Assembly (NCBI GenBank): GCA_003246895.1
Contig: QKCL01000036.1
Span: 124,001-188,000, forward strand
From: Spirochaetota bacterium
GTDB taxonomy: Bacteria; Spirochaetota; UBA4802; UBA5550
DNA: 64,000 nt
Reading direction: 5' to 3'
A program made the translations under genes and the position numbers. Positions within the stretch are counted from its first letter, which is position 1. The number at the start of each line of letters is the position of its first letter. The notes beneath the pieces were generated by a model. That model ran no database searches and was not told the origin of the DNA. It worked only from the letters and a program-made list of their open reading frames with translations. Of this stretch, positions 1-7,698 are shown piece by piece.

Positions 1-198
1 GATAAAGGGAAGGCTCTCCGCCTAAAACTTATAATTACATTCTTTTTCTTATTTATAAGTTATATAATACCCGTTGCAGTTAAGTTGCTTAAAAATTTGT
101 ATTAACATCGCGTGAAAATTCTGTGCTGTAATCTTCAAAAATAAATCTTGATAAAATGCGCCTCCGTTTTAGTCTAGCATTTTCGCATGGAGGGCAAA

Positions 199-1365
199 AT
201 GGAAGGCAAAGATAATCTTTTAACTGTGACAGTGAGACCTGATGTGGTAATGACCCGCGGATCAGGCATGTTTCTCTGGGACAGTGCCGGCAAAAAGTAT
301 CTGGATTTTATCGGCGGCTGGGCTGTAAACTGTCTCGGGCATTCCCCGCAGGTACTTGTTGATGCAATTAGGGATCAGGCCGAAAGGCTGATAAATGCCA
401 GCCCCTCTTTTTATAATGATGCAATGCTGAAATTGGCCGGAAAGCTTGCAGAAATTTCAGGCCTTTCCCGGGCTTTTTTTGTCTGCAGCGGGTCAGAGGC
501 CAATGAAAGCGCGATCAAGCTTTCCAGAAAGTATGGGCAGAAAATGAAAAACGGCGCCTTTGAAATAATAACAAATCAGGGAAGTTTCCATGGAAGAACC
601 CTTGCCACAATGTCTGCCTCGGGCAAGGCTGCTTTTGAAAACCTCTTTGAACCTAAAGTTCCGGGTTTCGTGAAGGTCCCACTGAATGATGTCGAAATGC
701 TGAAGCGTTCAGTCAGTGAAAATACCTGTGCCGTAATGATTGAGTCCATTCAGGGAGAGGGGGGAGTAAACCCGGTCTCACAGGAATATGTTAATGCTGC
801 AGAAAAACTGGCCCATGAAAACGGACTTCTTCTGATCTTTGATGAAGTCCAGACCGGCATAGGTAGAACAGGAACGCTCTTCGGTTTTGAACACTACGGC
901 GTGGTTCCGGATATTGTAACGCTGGCAAAGGGGCTGGGCGGCGGATTCCCGGTCTCTGCAATGCTCTGCAGGGAGGAACTGAATATTTTCGAACCCGGCG
1001 ACCAGGGCGGAACCTATTCTGGGCAGCCTCTTGCCATGGCTGCGGGCCTGGCTGTTCTTGAAGAAATAGTGAAGCCGGGTTTTCTTGAACACGTTGTGGA
1101 AATGGAAAAGTACATTAAGGGCAGGCTGCAGAAACTTGAGTCTGAGCTCAATATAGAGAACATACGCGGCAAGGGCCTTCTCCTTGCTTTTAATCTTAAA
1201 AGCGGCGATTCAAAAAGAGTAGTGGATGCCTGTCTTGAAAAAGGGTTGATACTGAATGCACCCCAGCCCGGGGCAATCCGACTCATGCCGGCCCTTACTG
1301 TAAGCAGGGAAGAAATAGACATGATGTTTGAAATACTTATTCCTGTAATAAGTGAGTTTAAGTGA
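199..1365 (+). CDS. Class III PLP aminotransferase, acetylornithine/ornithine-type
   Basis: Fold-type I, class III aminotransferase of the ArgD/ornithine aminotransferase group, which moves an omega-amino group from an N-acetylornithine-like donor to 2-oxoglutarate. Counting from the upstream ATG at 187, the phosphate-binding SGSEANESA lies near residue 101, the cofactor Asp in FDEVQTG near 219 and the Schiff-base lysine in LAKGLGGGFP near 248. Length (388 aa) is normal. I prefer the ATG at 199 because the ATG at 187 overlaps the GGAGGG ribosome site at 189-194. No other arginine gene is adjacent; argG lies 30 kb away. 4-aminobutyrate or another amine is a possible alternative substrate, so I give no symbol. 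Confidence 0.85.
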   Translation: MEGKDNLLTVTVRPDVVMTRGSGMFLWDSAGKKYLDFIGGWAVNCLGHSPQVLVDAIRDQAERLINASPSFYNDAMLKLAGKLAEISGLSRAFFVCSGSEANESAIKLSRKYGQKMKNGAFEIITNQGSFHGRTLATMSASGKAAFENLFEPKVPGFVKVPLNDVEMLKRSVSENTCAVMIESIQGEGGVNPVSQEYVNAAEKLAHENGLLLIFDEVQTGIGRTGTLFGFEHYGVVPDIVTLAKGLGGGFPVSAMLCREELNIFEPGDQGGTYSGQPLAMAAGLAVLEEIVKPGFLEHVVEMEKYIKGRLQKLESELNIENIRGKGLLLAFNLKSGDSKRVVDACLEKGLILNAPQPGAIRLMPALTVSREEIDMMFEILIPVISEFK

Positions 1366-1381
1366 TCTTACTTTACCATGA

Positions 1382-1685
1382 GTCCTGTTCCTTACTGCCG
1401 CAGCGGCAAAGAGGTTTGCTGAATAACAGAAAGCATACCAGTAATGACAAAGGATTCCTTGAAATGGTCTGTTCCGGATATAGCGGCGCTTCACTATATG
1501 TTGAGGAACCGGTTGTTGTTGATGAAAACCTGATTACTGCTACAGGGCTTGCCCCTCTGGAGTTTTTCCGTGAAGTTTTCAGAACGTTAAATGTCATGGA
1601 AGAAGATATTCTTGAGGCATGGTACCGCCTCTATGAAACAAAGGATTCAAAATACTTTTACAGCCTCATGGACTCTCTTAAATAG
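1382..1685 (+). pseudogene. DJ-1/PfpI (YoaZ-type) amidotransferase remnant, 5'-truncated
   Basis: Only the C-terminal half of a type-1 glutamine amidotransferase-like protein is readable. It includes NNRKHTSND, the GYSGASLYVEEPVVVD stretch, LITATGLAPLEF and a terminal EAWYRLYETKDSKYF, all typical of the C-terminus of YoaZ-like DJ-1/PfpI proteins. The N-terminal half with the nucleophile elbow is missing. Just upstream, a second frame reads TAAAAKR, which resembles the usual sequence before NRKHTSN, so there is also a frameshift near 1410. The fragment directly abuts the aminotransferase stop. An ORF through it could start at 1362, but I see no ribosome site there. Probably a deletion remnant. 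Confidence 0.7.
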
Positions 1686-1799
1686 AAAAATGAATGAGTC
1701 TCAGGAAAGAGTCTGTTTATTTGTATGTTGTTAAAAGGTAAATCTCCGGGGCATTGAGAATGACAGACATGACCCTGTTGGAAATTAAGAATTATTTTC

Positions 1800-1838
1800 T
1801 TGACAAATAACTGTAATTAATGCGATTACATTTATAAA
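1800..1838 (+). promoter_or_regulatory. Promoter region and candidate operator copy 1 of the Rrf2 gene
   Basis: A perfect TTGACA (1800-1805) is followed by AACTGTA (1809-1815), a spacer, and GATTACATTTAT (1824-1835). The right half and AACTGTA recur in the perfect palindrome downstream of the gene at 2277-2303. The -10 is not sharply defined. The element would let the regulator control itself by covering the promoter. Confidence 0.5.
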
Positions 1839-1854
1839 ATTGGTAAGGTGAGAG

Positions 1855-2259
1855 ATGAATAGTGAGTTCGCTTTGGCGCTTCATCTTGTGTTGATAATGA
1901 CATATTTTCCGGAAACGCTTTTTACCAGCAAACGTCTTTCGGAACTGCTGGGGGTTCATTCTGCCCGGATCAGAAAAATTCTGTCATTGTTAAGGCAGAA
2001 TAATCTGGTTAATTCAAAAGAGGGAGTTTCCGGCGGGTTTACGGTATGTTTTGATCCGGCAGCCGTCACGTTAAATGATATTTATCAGATAACCCAGAGG
2101 AATGTACTCGAACCAAAATGCCATGACTGTACCGGAGGCTGCCAGATCGGAAAGAATATCAAGGCAGTGCTTAACGGGATTTTTTCAGAAGTTGATTCAG
2201 ATGTACAGAAGAGGCTGTCGGAATATACAATTGAACGTGTAATGAATATGACAAGCTGA
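1855..2259 (+). CDS. Rrf2-family transcriptional regulator
   Basis: 134 aa winged-helix protein of the Rrf2 family. The recognition region reads SKRLSELLGVHSARIRK, and VSGGFTV marks the wing, as in the YwnA/CymR branch. Three clustered cysteines, C89-X2-C92-X3-C96 (CHDCTGGC), sit where IscR/NsrR hold Fe-S ligands, but their spacing differs, so the cofactor (Fe-S, metal or thiol switch) is open. Good ribosome site (AAGGTGAGAG) before the ATG. Operator-like sites flank the gene, and VOC, flavoprotein and nitroreductase genes follow in the same direction, which suggests a redox or electrophile-responsive regulator. Confidence 0.82.
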   Translation: MNSEFALALHLVLIMTYFPETLFTSKRLSELLGVHSARIRKILSLLRQNNLVNSKEGVSGGFTVCFDPAAVTLNDIYQITQRNVLEPKCHDCTGGCQIGKNIKAVLNGIFSEVDSDVQKRLSEYTIERVMNMTS

Positions 2260-2276
2260 TATTTTTTTGTCTTTAA

Positions 2277-2303
2277 ATGTAACTGTATTAATTACAGTTA
2301 CAT
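2277..2303 (+). promoter_or_regulatory. Perfect palindrome, candidate Rrf2 operator copy 2
   Basis: ATGTAACTGTA and TACAGTTACAT are perfect 11-base inverted arms around TTAAT, between the Rrf2 stop and the VOC gene. It shares AACTGTA...TTACATTTAT with the element before the Rrf2 gene (1809-1835). Position and shared sequence argue for an operator rather than a terminator: there is no T-run, and the right side is followed by CATTTATGC. Confidence 0.6.
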
Positions 2304-2335
2304 TTATGCTTTCAACTTTTTCCAGGAGAAGATGA

Positions 2336-2695
2336 GTGAAAATTTTAAAAACACTATGCCGTATCTATACAGAGGATATTGAGCAAAGTATCCTGTTCTA
2401 TGAAAAACTGACATCATTAAAATGTGCAAGCCGTTTTGACTATGGCGAAGCAGGCCTGGAGCTGGCAGTTGTCGGTGATTTTTTGATTATTTCAGGCTCA
2501 GAAGAAACTCTGCGCTATTTCAAAGGGACGGATGCCACTGTGCTTGTTGATTCGGTAGAGCAGTACAGGGACTTTCTTATCCGGAATGGTGCGGTAATTC
2601 AGGAGGAGATTAAGCATGTCCCAACCGGATGGAACATGCTGGTGTGGCATAAAGATAACACTGTTCTTGAATATGTGGAACACAGAAAATCATAG
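2336..2695 (+). CDS. VOC (glyoxalase-fold) family protein
   Basis: 119 aa, one vicinal-oxygen-chelate unit with two beta-alpha-beta-beta-beta halves: RIYTEDIEQSILFYEKLTSL at the N-terminus and VLVDSVEQYRDFLIRNGA in the second half. It ends with the typical LVWHKDNTVLEYVE. Start is GTG at 2336, supported by AGGAG at 2324-2328; the ATG at 2332 is in a dead frame. Family members include glyoxalases, dioxygenases and resistance proteins; none can be chosen here. Downstream of the palindrome at 2277, so probably under Rrf2 control. Confidence 0.75.
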   Translation: MKILKTLCRIYTEDIEQSILFYEKLTSLKCASRFDYGEAGLELAVVGDFLIISGSEETLRYFKGTDATVLVDSVEQYRDFLIRNGAVIQEEIKHVPTGWNMLVWHKDNTVLEYVEHRKS

Positions 2696-2776
2696 GTTCC
2701 GGGAACTATTCATGAAATGATACAGCTTGATGGAAATGGTTTTATAAATCAAAAATTTTAAACATAGAGGTATAAA

Positions 2777-3430
2777 ATGAAAGTAGTAGCTGTCAACGGA
2801 AGTCCGCGAAAGGGGTGGAATACTCATCGGCTCCTTGAATCTGCATTAGAGGGTGCAAAATCAAATGGTGCTGAGGCCGGGATTTACAATCTTTATGATC
2901 TCAATTTCCGCGGCTGCATAAGCTGTTTTGCATGTAAAATGCCCAGAGGAAATAGCCATGGAAAGTGTGCCCTGAAAGATGATCTGAGCCCAGTCCTTGA
3001 GGATATTGCCTCGGCAGATGCTCTGATTCTTGGCTCGCCCATTTATTTTGGTTCAATCACAGGAGAAATGCGTTCTTTTATTGAACGTCTGCTTTTTCAG
3101 TATCTTGTATATGACAGGGAATACACATCCCTTGCTCCGAAAAAACTCGATGGTGCATTCATCTATACAATGAACGTTTCAGAAACAGCCATGTCAGAGT
3201 ATGGGTACCGGGCTCCCATGGAAATGACAGAATATGCCCTGAAACGGACACTGGGTATGAATAATTTTCATTCTCTCCATTCTACAGATACATGTCAGTT
3301 TGATGATTATGATAAATACGGCGTAACAGCCTTTGATTCGCAGCACAAGATGAAAAGGCGGGAAGAGGAATTTCCAAAGGATATTGAATCTGCCCGTACA
3401 ATAGGGGAAATGCTTTCCCGTTCAGAATAA
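2777..3430 (+). CDS. NAD(P)H-dependent FMN reductase / iron-sulfur flavoprotein-like
   Basis: 217 aa flavodoxin-fold protein. GSPRKGWNTH (8-17) is the FMN phosphate loop and LILGSPIYFGSITGEMRSFIER is the isoalloxazine-side signature of NADPH-dependent FMN reductases. Cysteines C47-X2-C50-X2-C53 followed by C64 resemble the compact cysteine motif of iron-sulfur flavoproteins, so an extra [4Fe-4S] cluster is possible. Clear ribosome site (AGAGG) before the ATG. It lies between the VOC and ferredoxin-nitroreductase genes and could share electrons with the latter. Confidence 0.8.
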   Translation: MKVVAVNGSPRKGWNTHRLLESALEGAKSNGAEAGIYNLYDLNFRGCISCFACKMPRGNSHGKCALKDDLSPVLEDIASADALILGSPIYFGSITGEMRSFIERLLFQYLVYDREYTSLAPKKLDGAFIYTMNVSETAMSEYGYRAPMEMTEYALKRTLGMNNFHSLHSTDTCQFDDYDKYGVTAFDSQHKMKRREEEFPKDIESARTIGEMLSRSE

Positions 3431-3575
3431 ACAGATTCCTGATACTCCCTGTCTGACGGCAGAGAGTATTTTAAGGATGTGAAGGAGACTGAGGTGACGG
3501 CAGCCGGTCTCTGATATTCCATATGGCTGTATAGCCGGTTTTTAGAAGGCTAAATAAATACTAAAAGAGGAGAAT

Positions 3576-4400
3576 ATGAGTTTAATTTCAGTGAAAGAAG
3601 AAAAGTGTGTATCATGCGGATTGTGCGGCGAAACCTGCCCAATGGGACTTATCTCTTTTGATGATAGCAGATACCCACAGGAGCGTGAGGGCGCTGAAGG
3701 AACGTGCGTATCATGCGGACATTGTGTATCTGTCTGCCCTAATGGAGCTCTGGCTCTTGCAAAATATGATGAATCCGAATTTAAAGCAGTTAATGAATCC
3801 CTGGTTCTCAAAACAGAACATGTTGAGCAATTGATAAAATCCAGACGATCAATACGAAAGTTCAAACAGACAAAGATTGAAAAACGCGATTTTGAAAAGC
3901 TCTTTGACATTGCAAGATATGCTCCCACCGGTGGGAACAGTCAGCTTGTGAACTGGATAGCGGTGAATTCGCGTGATCTGGTGAAAAAGATCGGTGACGC
4001 TGCAGTTGAACATTTTAAAAATCTCATTGTGGAAAAACATCCCGTAACACAGCGATATCCCTTTGAGAAGATGATAGCTTATTATGAGGAAGGCCATGAT
4101 TTCATGTTTCGTGGTGCTCCGGCACTTATCATAACCTGCGCTCCAGCTGAATACGGCCTTGGAGCAGTTGACAGTACCATTGCCCTTTCATACCTGGACC
4201 TTGCTGCTGCTTCGCTGAATATCGGCTGCTGCTGGGCAGGTTTTTTTATGATTGCAGCATCCGGCTCTGAACAGATCAGAAAGATGCTCAATATTCCTGA
4301 CCACTTCGTATTCACCGGTTGTTTGATGGCGGGGTATTCAGATGAGAAATATATGACAATTCCGCCGCGGAACCGGGCCAAAGTAACCTGGATGGATTGA
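3576..4400 (+). CDS. 2[4Fe-4S] ferredoxin-nitroreductase fusion
   Basis: 274 aa. Residues 1-60 are a bacterial ferredoxin with two CX2CX2CX3C sets (C11, C14, C17, C21 and C44, C47, C50, C54). From about residue 87 the nitroreductase fold begins with SRRSIRKFKQTKIEK, then ARYAPTGGNSQLVNW (FMN contact) and LNIGCCWAGFF. The fusion supplies electrons to FMN from ferredoxin-level donors and is common in anaerobes; substrates are usually nitro compounds, quinones or unknown. Strong AGAGGAG ribosome site. It closes the Rrf2-linked gene group. Confidence 0.88.
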   Translation: MSLISVKEEKCVSCGLCGETCPMGLISFDDSRYPQEREGAEGTCVSCGHCVSVCPNGALALAKYDESEFKAVNESLVLKTEHVEQLIKSRRSIRKFKQTKIEKRDFEKLFDIARYAPTGGNSQLVNWIAVNSRDLVKKIGDAAVEHFKNLIVEKHPVTQRYPFEKMIAYYEEGHDFMFRGAPALIITCAPAEYGLGAVDSTIALSYLDLAAASLNIGCCWAGFFMIAASGSEQIRKMLNIPDHFVFTGCLMAGYSDEKYMTIPPRNRAKVTWMD

Positions 4401-4540
4401 GAAAAATCTGAAAAGACTTATGAGAAATATAAATATCTCCTTCCATATTTATTATTGATATTTGGTTGATCTGCGGTGTCTGCTTTTGTAAAATGTATTG
4501 TTTTGATTCATTCATATTGTGGAGAGAGGCAAACTAAAAA

Positions 4541-5578
4541 ATGAAGACTAATCTGTTTTTAATGGTAATTTCATTTGTTTTATTCATTGGATCATGGAGG
4601 GTAAATGCACAGGAGCCGGAGTACTATAGTTCCTATTCCGATTACTGCGGGCTCCCTGATTACGGTGACTTTACCGCGGTACAGGGGATGTGCATTGACC
4701 GGAACAACGGTGTTCTCTATACGGCAAAAATAAACCAGCGCAACCTGAACGATGTCAGAACCAGACTGACCGCAGTTTCATTAAAGAAAAGCGGAACTGG
4801 GAAAACGCCGGTACTGCAGGAACTTAAAAATTCAGATACAGGTTTGTTTGACCTGGATCTGGGCCATGCAAATGATATAACTGTTATTGCGGAGAAAGGC
4901 GGCCGGTTCGCGAGCATATATGCGGCTGTTATGAAAACCGGAAAATATAAAAAGCGCATTGTAAAGGTGCGGGTGGACACCGTAAATGATACCTTCAGAA
5001 TAACCGGAACCTACAGGATTGTATACAGAGGAAAAGAAATTTCAGCATCGGGTATTGCCTATGATGAAAGAATGAAGAAGTTTATAATCAGGTCCGGAAA
5101 TAACTATTTTGTAGGAGATTTTGATGATGGAGACGCTGTTTTTACGTGCCGGGCAAAATTTACACTTAATTACAGTGACCTGCAGATAAAGGGTGAAAAA
5201 CTGGATCTGCAGAGGGAATTGAAGGAGAAGACTTACAGACATCAGGGCATGGCATATTACAGGGGCTGTTTATATACCGTTGTTTCGAAATTTGACGGGA
5301 ATGGAAAGGCGGTAAATGTGAGCATTATTTTGCCAGTGAAAATGGACTGCGCCTCCCTGATCAGGGAACAGGCTGGAGACAGGCAAATGAATAAAACCGC
5401 AGTTTCTAAAGTCCTGAGTATAAGCAGGGATCTGTCGTTCAGAATTATAAGCAAAAAGTACAGGGTCTTTGAAATGGAATCCCTCGATATATATAAGGGG
5501 GCTCTTTATTTTAATGCAAACAGAGACAGGAAACGTGACTTTATCGGCACAATTAAAAATTTTACTGTACCTGAATAA
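4541..5578 (+). CDS. Secreted protein of unknown function
   Basis: 345 aa with a clear signal peptide: KT, then a hydrophobic core to about residue 22, with likely cleavage after VNA-Q. The rest is rich in beta-type alternation and repeats segments such as GVLYTAK, SIYAAVMKTGKYKK and GALYFNANRD, spaced like blades of a small beta-propeller. I recognise no family. Long space to both neighbours suggests its own transcript. Periplasmic or outer-surface location is inferred. Confidence 0.7.
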   Translation: MKTNLFLMVISFVLFIGSWRVNAQEPEYYSSYSDYCGLPDYGDFTAVQGMCIDRNNGVLYTAKINQRNLNDVRTRLTAVSLKKSGTGKTPVLQELKNSDTGLFDLDLGHANDITVIAEKGGRFASIYAAVMKTGKYKKRIVKVRVDTVNDTFRITGTYRIVYRGKEISASGIAYDERMKKFIIRSGNNYFVGDFDDGDAVFTCRAKFTLNYSDLQIKGEKLDLQRELKEKTYRHQGMAYYRGCLYTVVSKFDGNGKAVNVSIILPVKMDCASLIREQAGDRQMNKTAVSKVLSISRDLSFRIISKKYRVFEMESLDIYKGALYFNANRDRKRDFIGTIKNFTVPE

Positions 5579-5692
5579 GTGAAATTATATTATTAATCTA
5601 AACTTATTCGATTCTAGGACATATCCGGCCCGGAAAGAGTGCCGGTTCAATTAAGGTGCAGCGAAAAGTTCTCTGGTAAAAAGGACGGTAGA

Positions 5693-6127
5693 ATGCATAT
5701 GAAAAACAGCAATTACCCTGTAAAAATCGAAATGTCCCTTGTCTGGGGTGATCTTGACCCGCACTATCATCTTAACAATGTTAATTATTTCAGGTTTTTT
5801 GAAGCGGTAAGGGTTATTTATTTTGAGAAAATCGGCCTGCTTGAGATGCAGAGAATGGAAGGTATAGGGTCCATTCTTAAGGAGACGTCCTGTTCATTTG
5901 TAAAATCAGTTACCTACCCCGATACAGTCACTGTAAAGGCAAGATGTTCCGGCATCAGAACATCTTCCTTCTCTATGGAATTTGTCCTTTCCGGTCAGGA
6001 TGGTGAAACCGCAGCCCTGGGCACAAGCGTTACTGTAATATTTGACTACAACAGCAAGTCCAAGCATCCCATGCCTGAATCAATCCGCGCTGCCATAGAA
6101 AAACTGGAGAACAAAAAATTTTCATAA
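5693..6127 (+). CDS. Hotdog-fold acyl-CoA thioesterase (4HBT type)
   Basis: About 144 aa from the ATG at 5693, or two codons later at 5699; the frame is open back to 5639 but that end is not thioesterase-like. WGDLDPHYHLNNVNYFRFFE is the 4-hydroxybenzoyl-CoA thioesterase signature, with the catalytic Asp two residues after the Gly and the HLNN turn, followed by a long helix. Hydrolyses acyl-CoA thioesters in the cytoplasm; chain preference is unknown. Converges with the QueG-like gene on the other strand. Confidence 0.82.
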   Translation: MHMKNSNYPVKIEMSLVWGDLDPHYHLNNVNYFRFFEAVRVIYFEKIGLLEMQRMEGIGSILKETSCSFVKSVTYPDTVTVKARCSGIRTSSFSMEFVLSGQDGETAALGTSVTVIFDYNSKSKHPMPESIRAAIEKLENKKFS

Positions 6128-6190
6128 ATGGCCTTATCTTAAGGATATCATAAACCAGTTTATTCCTGCCGAATACATGGCGTGTTCCGT

Positions 6191-7027
6191 TTAACGTTTG
6201 CGTGACTGGGGTATGCTGCTTTCGCATGGCACCTTTACCTGACACTTGCCGCATCCGTATCTGGGCCTGAACTTCTCCTTTATGATGTCGAGAAAGCGTG
6301 AGCATGGAACATGCAGTTTTCCCTCTTCCATGGATATGGCCTTTGCCGGGCAGTTCTTGACGCATGCGCCGCACATGGTGCAGTATTCATAGAGTTCCGT
6401 GTATTCTCTCCTATCCCTCTCAAAAAAACCGGTTGTTATGATGCTGCCCAACCTTCCGGCCATGCCTTTCCGTGTAATAATCCCCTTTGAAAGGCCGAAG
6501 GTTCCAAGGCCGCATATGAAAGCAGCGTGCCTCTCTGACCAGTTGCTTGTAAATGCCGTCTCCGGATCAGGGCATCCTGTATTTTCACTGATGAACATGA
6601 ACCTGCTGTCAAGGGCGGGTACTCTATTTTTTATCCCTGCGTTGGAGAGGTGTGCACTTAAATATGTGCAGAGCTCCCTGATGAATGCCTGCGCCTCAAT
6701 TCTTCCGTGGAGCCATTCCGGCGAGGGGTATTCCATGTCCGCCGCGTTGCTTTCTTTGACCCTTTCGGTAAATGGCATAAAGAAGGAGATGACTGTCCGT
6801 GCCTCCGGCAGCCATTCTGATGGAGTCATGAAATGTTCACCTATTGCCGAGGGGGCTTTAAGCCCCTGAAAGAGTTCATCTCCGGCATCCCCGAATGCAA
6901 AGACGGGGTTGCTGAAAATTTTCATGGACGATAGGTTTTCCGTGAGCGCGGCATCTGCGGCAATATAATTGTGTTCTGAATTTTCAGTGAATTCAGAAGC
7001 GAGCCGTACCAGTTCCTGTCTATCCAT
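6191..7027 (-). CDS. QueG-like 4Fe-4S double-cluster protein
   Basis: 278 aa, start set at the ATG ending at 7027 because AAGGAGAT lies just upstream; another ATG is five codons earlier. The C-terminal CTMCGACVKNCP and the later CGKC...C set match the double-cluster domain of epoxyqueuosine reductases and reductive dehalogenases. The N-terminal part carries VISFFMPFTERVKESN and GLGTFGLSKGIITRKG, as in short QueG paralogs from anaerobes. It is shorter than true QueG, and the C-terminal HEAT-like repeats are absent, so queuosine synthesis is uncertain. Cobalamin dependence cannot be judged. Confidence 0.78.
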   Translation of the reverse strand: MDRQELVRLASEFTENSEHNYIAADAALTENLSSMKIFSNPVFAFGDAGDELFQGLKAPSAIGEHFMTPSEWLPEARTVISFFMPFTERVKESNAADMEYPSPEWLHGRIEAQAFIRELCTYLSAHLSNAGIKNRVPALDSRFMFISENTGCPDPETAFTSNWSERHAAFICGLGTFGLSKGIITRKGMAGRLGSIITTGFFERDRREYTELYEYCTMCGACVKNCPAKAISMEEGKLHVPCSRFLDIIKEKFRPRYGCGKCQVKVPCESSIPQSRKR

Positions 7028-7698
7028 TTTTATCTCCTTCATTAATTCTGTCAGCGCCCGCCGCAGGCATGTGGTGATTAAGACAAACAGCAGAAAGAAT
7101 ACCGTCAGACAGACACCATGCCACCAGTTTAATTTTGTTTCATTGACACTGCTGATAAACTGCCCGTAAACTGCCGCTCAGTCATTTTCTCTGCCTATGA
7201 TACCTAGCCTTTGGGGTGTGTTGTCCTGTTACAGCAGCTTTTAGAGGTAAAGGCAAATACTTTTTCATTTTCTTTCTATCTTTAACCTCTCGGGCCTGTT
7301 GCCCTGAAGATTGGAGATCCCCAGCCTGATATATACCGGGTCTGCCCCGGATGTAACCTATCACCAACGGAGAGGCATCGAAGGGGCAGTCAGGATAGGC
7401 AGTAGAAAAAGCAGGGGAGGAGGACACTGGCCGTGGCTTTTCCTTCTTTTATGTATACGAAGCAGGAGTTGGAAAAGATTAATATAGAATGCAGGTTGCA
7501 TGTTTTTTTTAACTTCTGGTTGAATGAAGCCAAAGACGTGGTTACATCTTCTGTAGAAAATTCTGAAAAACAGAAAATTAGTTGTGTTAAAACAATTGCG
7601 GGATTATTTAAAAAGTAATATTTCTATTTTCCTGGAAGCAGAGTTTAAAATAGAACGTAAAGAGTAAAAATAAAGCCGGTGCAAATAGAGGAGTCAAT
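7028..7698. other. Long intergenic stretch with a GC-rich structured core
   Basis: About 670 bases with no convincing gene. The flanks are AT-rich, but 7285-7440 is conspicuously G/C-rich. It contains small hairpins GGGC(7292)/GCCC(7301) and CCGGG(7336)/CCCGG(7346), plus possible long-range pairs CCTCTC(7286-7291)/GAGAGG(7370-7375), TGCCCC(7343)/GGGGCA(7383) and CCTATC(7357)/GATAGG(7394). Some of these exclude each other. Short frames exist (7182-7427 minus, 7433-7618 plus) but lack family features. It may hold a structured RNA or a decayed element; I cannot name it. Confidence 0.3.

Noticed and set aside
5573..5609. GAATAAGT...ACTTATTC inverted repeat after the secreted protein gene
   Set aside because: Arms are only eight A/T-rich bases with a 21-base gap; too weak to call a terminator or operator.
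7182..7427. 81-codon minus-strand ORF across the GC-rich stretch
   Set aside because: Reads as Arg/Lys/Gln-rich sequence from structured GC-rich DNA; no ribosome site or family.
7433..7618. 61-codon plus-strand ORF after the GC-rich stretch
   Set aside because: No ribosome site and no recognisable domain; composition is like the AT-rich intergenic DNA.
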